DNA of 8,462 nucleotides from an uncultured Clostridia bacterium (GTDB lineage: Bacteria; Bacillota_A; Clostridia; Oscillospirales; Oscillospiraceae). Within the stretch, counting starts at the first letter, position 1. Every line of letters starts with the position of its first letter. A model generated the notes under the pieces. The model was not told the DNA's origin and did no database searches. It worked only from the letters and a program-made list of their open reading frames with translations. This document shows, in pieces, positions 5,552 through 8,462 of this stretch. The stretch spans positions 1 to 8,462 of the forward strand of contig CAMKAP010000083.1 of the NCBI GenBank assembly GCA_946410505.1. Direction: 5' to 3'. The translations under genes and the position numbers were made by a program.

Positions 5552-6330
5552 GGCGTCTTCGCCCTCCCTTCGTCGATCACTTCGGTCAAGAGGCCCAGTA
5601 CCAGGCGCCGGTTCTCCGGCGCGTCGTCCACACAGGTGCTGAGCGTGAGGATGTGGTCCTCCAGTGCGATGGCCGTGTCCCCGGGGACTACGGTGCCGGG
5701 GGCCGTGCTGTTGATGATGCGCTGGAGATAGTCGATGCGGTCCTGCATCACAGTCTCGTCGTAGACGGCGTCGATCAGCACGTCCTCAAAGATGGTGCTT
5801 GCGAAAATTTTGTAGTGATATTCTGCCTCCGGCGTGTAAACAACGATCTCCCTGTGGCTCATAAAGAAGTCCCGGTCCGCATAATCCCGCAGGGCGCCGA
5901 ACATGCTCCCGTCCGCCATGTTGTGGGCATAGAGGATCGTATTGAAGCGGGAGAAATCCCGCGCCACGCCTGAGAAGGAGAACACGCAGCCGGGAAGTCC
6001 CTCGCTGCCGTCCAGATTCCGGTTGAGATAATACTCGTCGTCCCCGGGGCGCTGCAGCACAGGATAGCTCACCCCGGTGCCGGGGATCTCCAGCCAGGCA
6101 TAGATGTCCTCGTTCACGGTTTTGAGCGCGTCAAATTCAATGGGCGAAACGTAGGGGATGGGGGTGGGCGTGGGTGAAGGGGTCGGCTCGGGACTTGGTT
6201 CGGGCGTCGGCTCTGCGGCGGCAGTCTGCGCCGCCATGCGTCGGGCGTCCAGCTGCTGGCCCAGCAGGATCATCCCCAGGGCCAGCGCCAGGAGAAAGAG
6301 AATGGAGAGCAGTTGCAAAGGCTTCTTCAT
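5548..6330 (-). CDS. Class B sortase
   Basis: 260 residues. An N-terminal signal anchor (about 5-24) is followed by a Pro/Thr/Glu/Ser spacer at about 40-59 (EPTPEPSPEPTPSPTPTPIP), then the extracellular sortase domain from about 65. Catalytic elements are present: His136 in TILYAHNM, Cys233 in LTLSTC and Arg241 or Arg242 in PENRRLVL. The spread of His before a long insertion and the LSTC context assign it to class B. Sortases are membrane transpeptidases that cut a C-terminal sorting motif and join the protein to the cell wall or to another protein. No sorting-signal substrate is visible in the window, so its target is unknown. GGGAGGG lies about 10 bases before the ATG. A 25-codon ORF overlaps its start, and its stop overlaps the DUF1015 start. 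I give no gene symbol because the subgroup cannot be fixed. Confidence 0.9.
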   Translation of the reverse strand: MKKPLQLLSILFLLALALGMILLGQQLDARRMAAQTAAAEPTPEPSPEPTPSPTPTPIPYVSPIEFDALKTVNEDIYAWLEIPGTGVSYPVLQRPGDDEYYLNRNLDGSEGLPGCVFSFSGVARDFSRFNTILYAHNMADGSMFGALRDYADRDFFMSHREIVVYTPEAEYHYKIFASTIFEDVLIDAVYDETVMQDRIDYLQRIINSTAPGTVVPGDTAIALEDHILTLSTCVDDAPENRRLVLGLLTEVIDEGRAKTP

Positions 6331-6404
6331 GCCGCGCAGCCCTCCCGCTCCGGGGCGCTGGACTTCCCGGTCCGGCCGGCAGAAACGTTTATGCAGATTC
6401 TCAT
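6327..6404 (-). CDS. Possible 25-residue small protein ahead of the sortase
   Basis: In the gap between the alpha-galactosidase and the sortase an ORF reads MRICINVSAGRTGKSSAPER and then EGCAA before TGA. AAAGGA lies seven bases before its ATG, a better site than many real genes here have. Its stop overlaps the sortase ATG as ATGA, the same junction style as sortase and DUF1015. It has two cysteines and several basic residues but no membrane segment or known domain. It could be a translated leader that couples ribosomes to the sortase, a real small protein, or chance. I do not recognise it. Confidence 0.35.
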   Translation of the reverse strand: MRICINVSAGRTGKSSAPEREGCAA

Positions 6405-6433
6405 ATTCAAATCCTTTCGGGCTTCTCCCGGGC

Positions 6434-8023
6434 TCACTCGATCTTCAGGCTGACGCGGCGGCCGTTGAGCTCATAGCTGAGGCTGTAGTTCTGCAGATCC
6501 TTCTGCACCTCGATATTGACGGCGTCCCGGTTGCGCAGAAGCTGGGCGTACTGCGCCTTTGCCACAGGGCCGTACTGCGCCATGTTGTCCGAGTGCAGCA
6601 GCACGCCGCCCAGCACGCTGTTGACCGTGGCCAGCACGTATTTCTGCTCGTCCGAGAGCTTGAGGTTCCCCTCCCGCAGGAAAAACACGTCCGGGTCGTT
6701 GAGCCAGGCGCGGCCGTTGAGCTGGCGGCGGAAGACGGTGTTGTTGATGGACTGGCGGGTGGAGACGCGCTCCCGGTGGGCAAGGCGCATATGGGGCTTG
6801 TCGTCCCAGTCCAGGCCCACGTCGCAGCCGATGCGGCAGTAATCCACCAGGCCGAAGGCGGGCATCAGCGGCACGCCGCAGCCGAGGATGAGCTTATCTC
6901 CGCAGAGCCTGCGCAGCAGCTTCATCGCGCGGATCATGCGCCCCGCGCGTGTTTCGTCCGCCGTTCCGAAGGGGGCCGCGGCGTAGAGGAAATCGAGCTT
7001 TACAAGATCGTAACCCCATTCATTGAGCACCCGGTCGAAGACCTTCTCCAGATAAGCGACGACCTCGGGATGGTCGATGTCCAGGCCGTAGAAGCCGCCC
7101 CAGTTGCTGCCGGCCTTCCAGGGTCTCCCCTTTTCGTCGCGCAGGAACCAGTCCTGATGCTCGCGGTAGAGGCTGGAGGCTTTATTCGCCGCAAAGGGCG
7201 CCAGCCACAGCCCCGCCCGGAAGCCCGCGGCGTGGATCGCATCGGCCGCCTGCTTCATTCCCTCGGGGAACTTCGCGGGATCGGCGTCCAGCCAGTCACC
7301 CACGTTGGGCTCCCAGCCGTCGTCGATCTGGAAGAGGTCGCCCGGCTGCAGGTTGCCGATGCAGCCCTGCAGATCCTCCCGGATGCTCTGGGCGCTGATG
7401 TTTTCATAGCGGTTATACCAGCTGGTATAGCCTGCGATCTTCTCCTGTGTCCGGGCCTTCACGCCGAGCGCGCCGAACCACGCGTCAAAAACATTATCCT
7501 CCCGGCCGTGGGCAAAGTAGAGGTCAAAGGCGTGAAATTCGCCCTTGCAGCGCAGGCCCGCGCAGTCGCGCTCGATACGCAGCTCATGGCTCTCGCAGTC
7601 GTAGCGGAAGAGGGTGTAGCCGGGCGTCTCGTCCAGCGAGCCGATCAGGCGGAAATCCTCCCCCTCGCGGAAGTAGCAGTAGCTCTCGCCGTGGGTAATG
7701 CCCGGCTTCTCCGGGTAGCTGACCCAGCCGTAGTCGCCGTAGCGGTCCAGACCGTAATGGTCAATGACCGCCCTCGGCAGGCGCCCGATGCCGTGCGTGC
7801 GCCCGACGCGCGAATGCTCCGTGCTGTAGGTCCAGCTCTGATAGCCGTTCATGAACACGCGGCCCTCGGCGCTCATGGGCACGTTCATCGAGGCCTCCAC
7901 CTTCACGATCTCATCCTCCGGCAGGTCCACCGTCAGATGCAGCGCTCCATGAGGCCGGACGATGCTGCCCAGGATGGGCGGGTGATTCTTCAGTGTGATC
8001 TTATAATTGAATCGGTTGGCCAT
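6434..8023 (-). CDS. Alpha-galactosidase, glycoside hydrolase family 36
   Basis: 529 residues with no signal peptide, so cytoplasmic. An N-terminal beta-sandwich (about 1-190; note FMNGYQSWTYS at 57-67) precedes a (beta/alpha)8 barrel and a short C-terminal beta domain. Family 36 hallmarks are FQIDDGWE at 231-238, GLWLAPF at 271-277, the nucleophile motif VKLDF at 341-345 (D344), LGCGVPLMPAFG at 380-391, and RIGCDVG at 397-403 with D401 as the probable acid/base. The enzyme removes terminal alpha-galactose from raffinose-type or other galactosides with retention. At about 530 residues it belongs with the shorter GH36 enzymes. The ATG lies nine bases after the stop of the GH2 gene, and its TGAGGG binding site overlaps that stop codon, so the two are almost certainly co-transcribed. 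Exact substrate is not readable. Confidence 0.9.
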   Translation of the reverse strand: MANRFNYKITLKNHPPILGSIVRPHGALHLTVDLPEDEIVKVEASMNVPMSAEGRVFMNGYQSWTYSTEHSRVGRTHGIGRLPRAVIDHYGLDRYGDYGWVSYPEKPGITHGESYCYFREGEDFRLIGSLDETPGYTLFRYDCESHELRIERDCAGLRCKGEFHAFDLYFAHGREDNVFDAWFGALGVKARTQEKIAGYTSWYNRYENISAQSIREDLQGCIGNLQPGDLFQIDDGWEPNVGDWLDADPAKFPEGMKQAADAIHAAGFRAGLWLAPFAANKASSLYREHQDWFLRDEKGRPWKAGSNWGGFYGLDIDHPEVVAYLEKVFDRVLNEWGYDLVKLDFLYAAAPFGTADETRAGRMIRAMKLLRRLCGDKLILGCGVPLMPAFGLVDYCRIGCDVGLDWDDKPHMRLAHRERVSTRQSINNTVFRRQLNGRAWLNDPDVFFLREGNLKLSDEQKYVLATVNSVLGGVLLHSDNMAQYGPVAKAQYAQLLRNRDAVNIEVQKDLQNYSLSYELNGRRVSLKIE

Positions 8024-8032
8024 ACTGTTCCC

Positions 8033-8462
8033 TCACTTTACGGCAAATTCCACGGTGACCGGCTCGCAGCCCTCGGCGCTGAGCGTCAAGCTCGCCTTGC
8101 CGCGCCGACCTGCGGTTTTCACATAGCAGCCGCACATGCCGCCCTCGGCGGTGACCGTGTCCGGTCCCACCAGCTGCAGCGCGCCGCGCGTTTTCAGCTT
8201 CACGGGAACCTGGGCATAGGGGGCGGGATTGTTGTTCTCGTCCAGCACGCGCACACGCACGGCGGCCATGTCATAGCTCTCGCCCTCATGCAGCTCCGTC
8301 TGGCTCACGCGCACTTCCAGGTGCAGCCGGCTTCCCGGGCAGCGGGTCTGAGACACCACGCTCACGCCGTCCTTCACACCCTCAAAGCGCCAGCGGGTGG
8401 CTTCGCCGCCCCAGTTGCCCACATACTTGCCGTAGAGCGCCACGCCGTCTTCAAACTTCATG
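8033..8462 (-). CDS. Glycoside hydrolase family 2 (beta-galactosidase-like), C-terminal part (partial)
   Basis: The gene enters from beyond the right edge; about 142 C-terminal residues are visible. The ATG at 8459-8461 is most likely an internal methionine, because the sequence begins mid-domain. After a short beta-rich stretch (YGKYVGNWGGEATRWRFEG) comes an Ig-like domain with SQTELHEGESYDMAAVRVRV and DENNNPAPYAQVPVKL, then VGPDTVTAEGGMCGCYVKT. This arrangement is what I recognise at the C-terminus of many clostridial GH2 beta-galactosidases. It ends VEFAVK with no LPXTG-type sorting motif or membrane anchor, so it is not an obvious substrate of the nearby sortase. The catalytic barrel is outside the window, so specificity (beta-galactosidase, glucuronidase or other) is uncertain. 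It precedes the GH36 gene by nine bases. Confidence 0.75.
   Translation of the reverse strand, partial: MKFEDGVALYGKYVGNWGGEATRWRFEGVKDGVSVVSQTRCPGSRLHLEVRVSQTELHEGESYDMAAVRVRVLDENNNPAPYAQVPVKLKTRGALQLVGPDTVTAEGGMCGCYVKTAGRRGKASLTLSAEGCEPVTVEFAVK

Noticed and set aside
6331..6433. Possible terminator between the alpha-galactosidase and the sortase genes
   Set aside because: Only a 4-bp CGGG/CCCG stem and GC-rich self-complementary stretches are present, with no T run. The stretch is better explained by a ribosome site and the small ORF.
8033..8461. Complete small gene of 142 codons starting at the ATG on the window edge
   Set aside because: The protein begins mid-domain and matches the C-terminal region of GH2 enzymes, so that ATG is most likely internal and the gene continues beyond the window.

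Overview
The window reads as a GC-rich (roughly 60%) chromosomal segment of a gut-type Clostridia bacterium, most likely Oscillospirales (Faecalibacterium/Subdoligranulum-like). This rests on a clostridial-style class B sortase, a UPF0597 cysteine desulfidase, a DUF1015 protein, strong AGGAGG-like ribosome binding sites, and two kinds of palindromic intergenic repeat that I recall as typical of that group. The genus is inference; no marker gene is complete enough to fix it.

Left part, plus strand (1-2349). The window opens with the last 18 codons of uracil phosphoribosyltransferase (upp). A 291-base gap follows. It holds two near-copies of one terminator-type hairpin with a short 87-bp inverted-repeat element between them, then a candidate promoter. 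Next comes a 391-residue CARF-DUF1887 protein of the Card1/Can2 type, normally a cyclic-oligoadenylate-activated nuclease of type III CRISPR systems. No cas gene or CRISPR array is visible here. Twenty-seven bases downstream, starting at TTG, is a membrane-anchored alpha/beta hydrolase with a complete Ser-Asp-His triad; the two probably share a transcript.

Middle (2350-3031). There is no credible gene. About 560 bp bounded by a perfect 10-bp terminal inverted repeat contains several strong hairpins and looks like a non-autonomous, dispersed palindromic element. It sits exactly at the stop codon of the hydrolase. A strong terminator follows, serving the minus-strand operon and possibly both converging transcripts.

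Right part, minus strand (8462 down to 3032). In transcription order: the C-terminal end of a glycoside hydrolase family 2 enzyme, a GH36 alpha-galactosidase, a possible 25-codon ORF, a class B sortase, a DUF1015 protein and a CyuA-type L-cysteine desulfidase. Spacings are short (9, 29, -4, -4 and 36 bases) and no internal terminator is visible, so one polycistronic unit is plausible. The first two genes fit galactoside breakdown. The sortase, DUF1015 protein and desulfidase have no obvious functional tie to them. The observation most worth following is the solitary Card1-like CARF nuclease paired with a membrane hydrolase.
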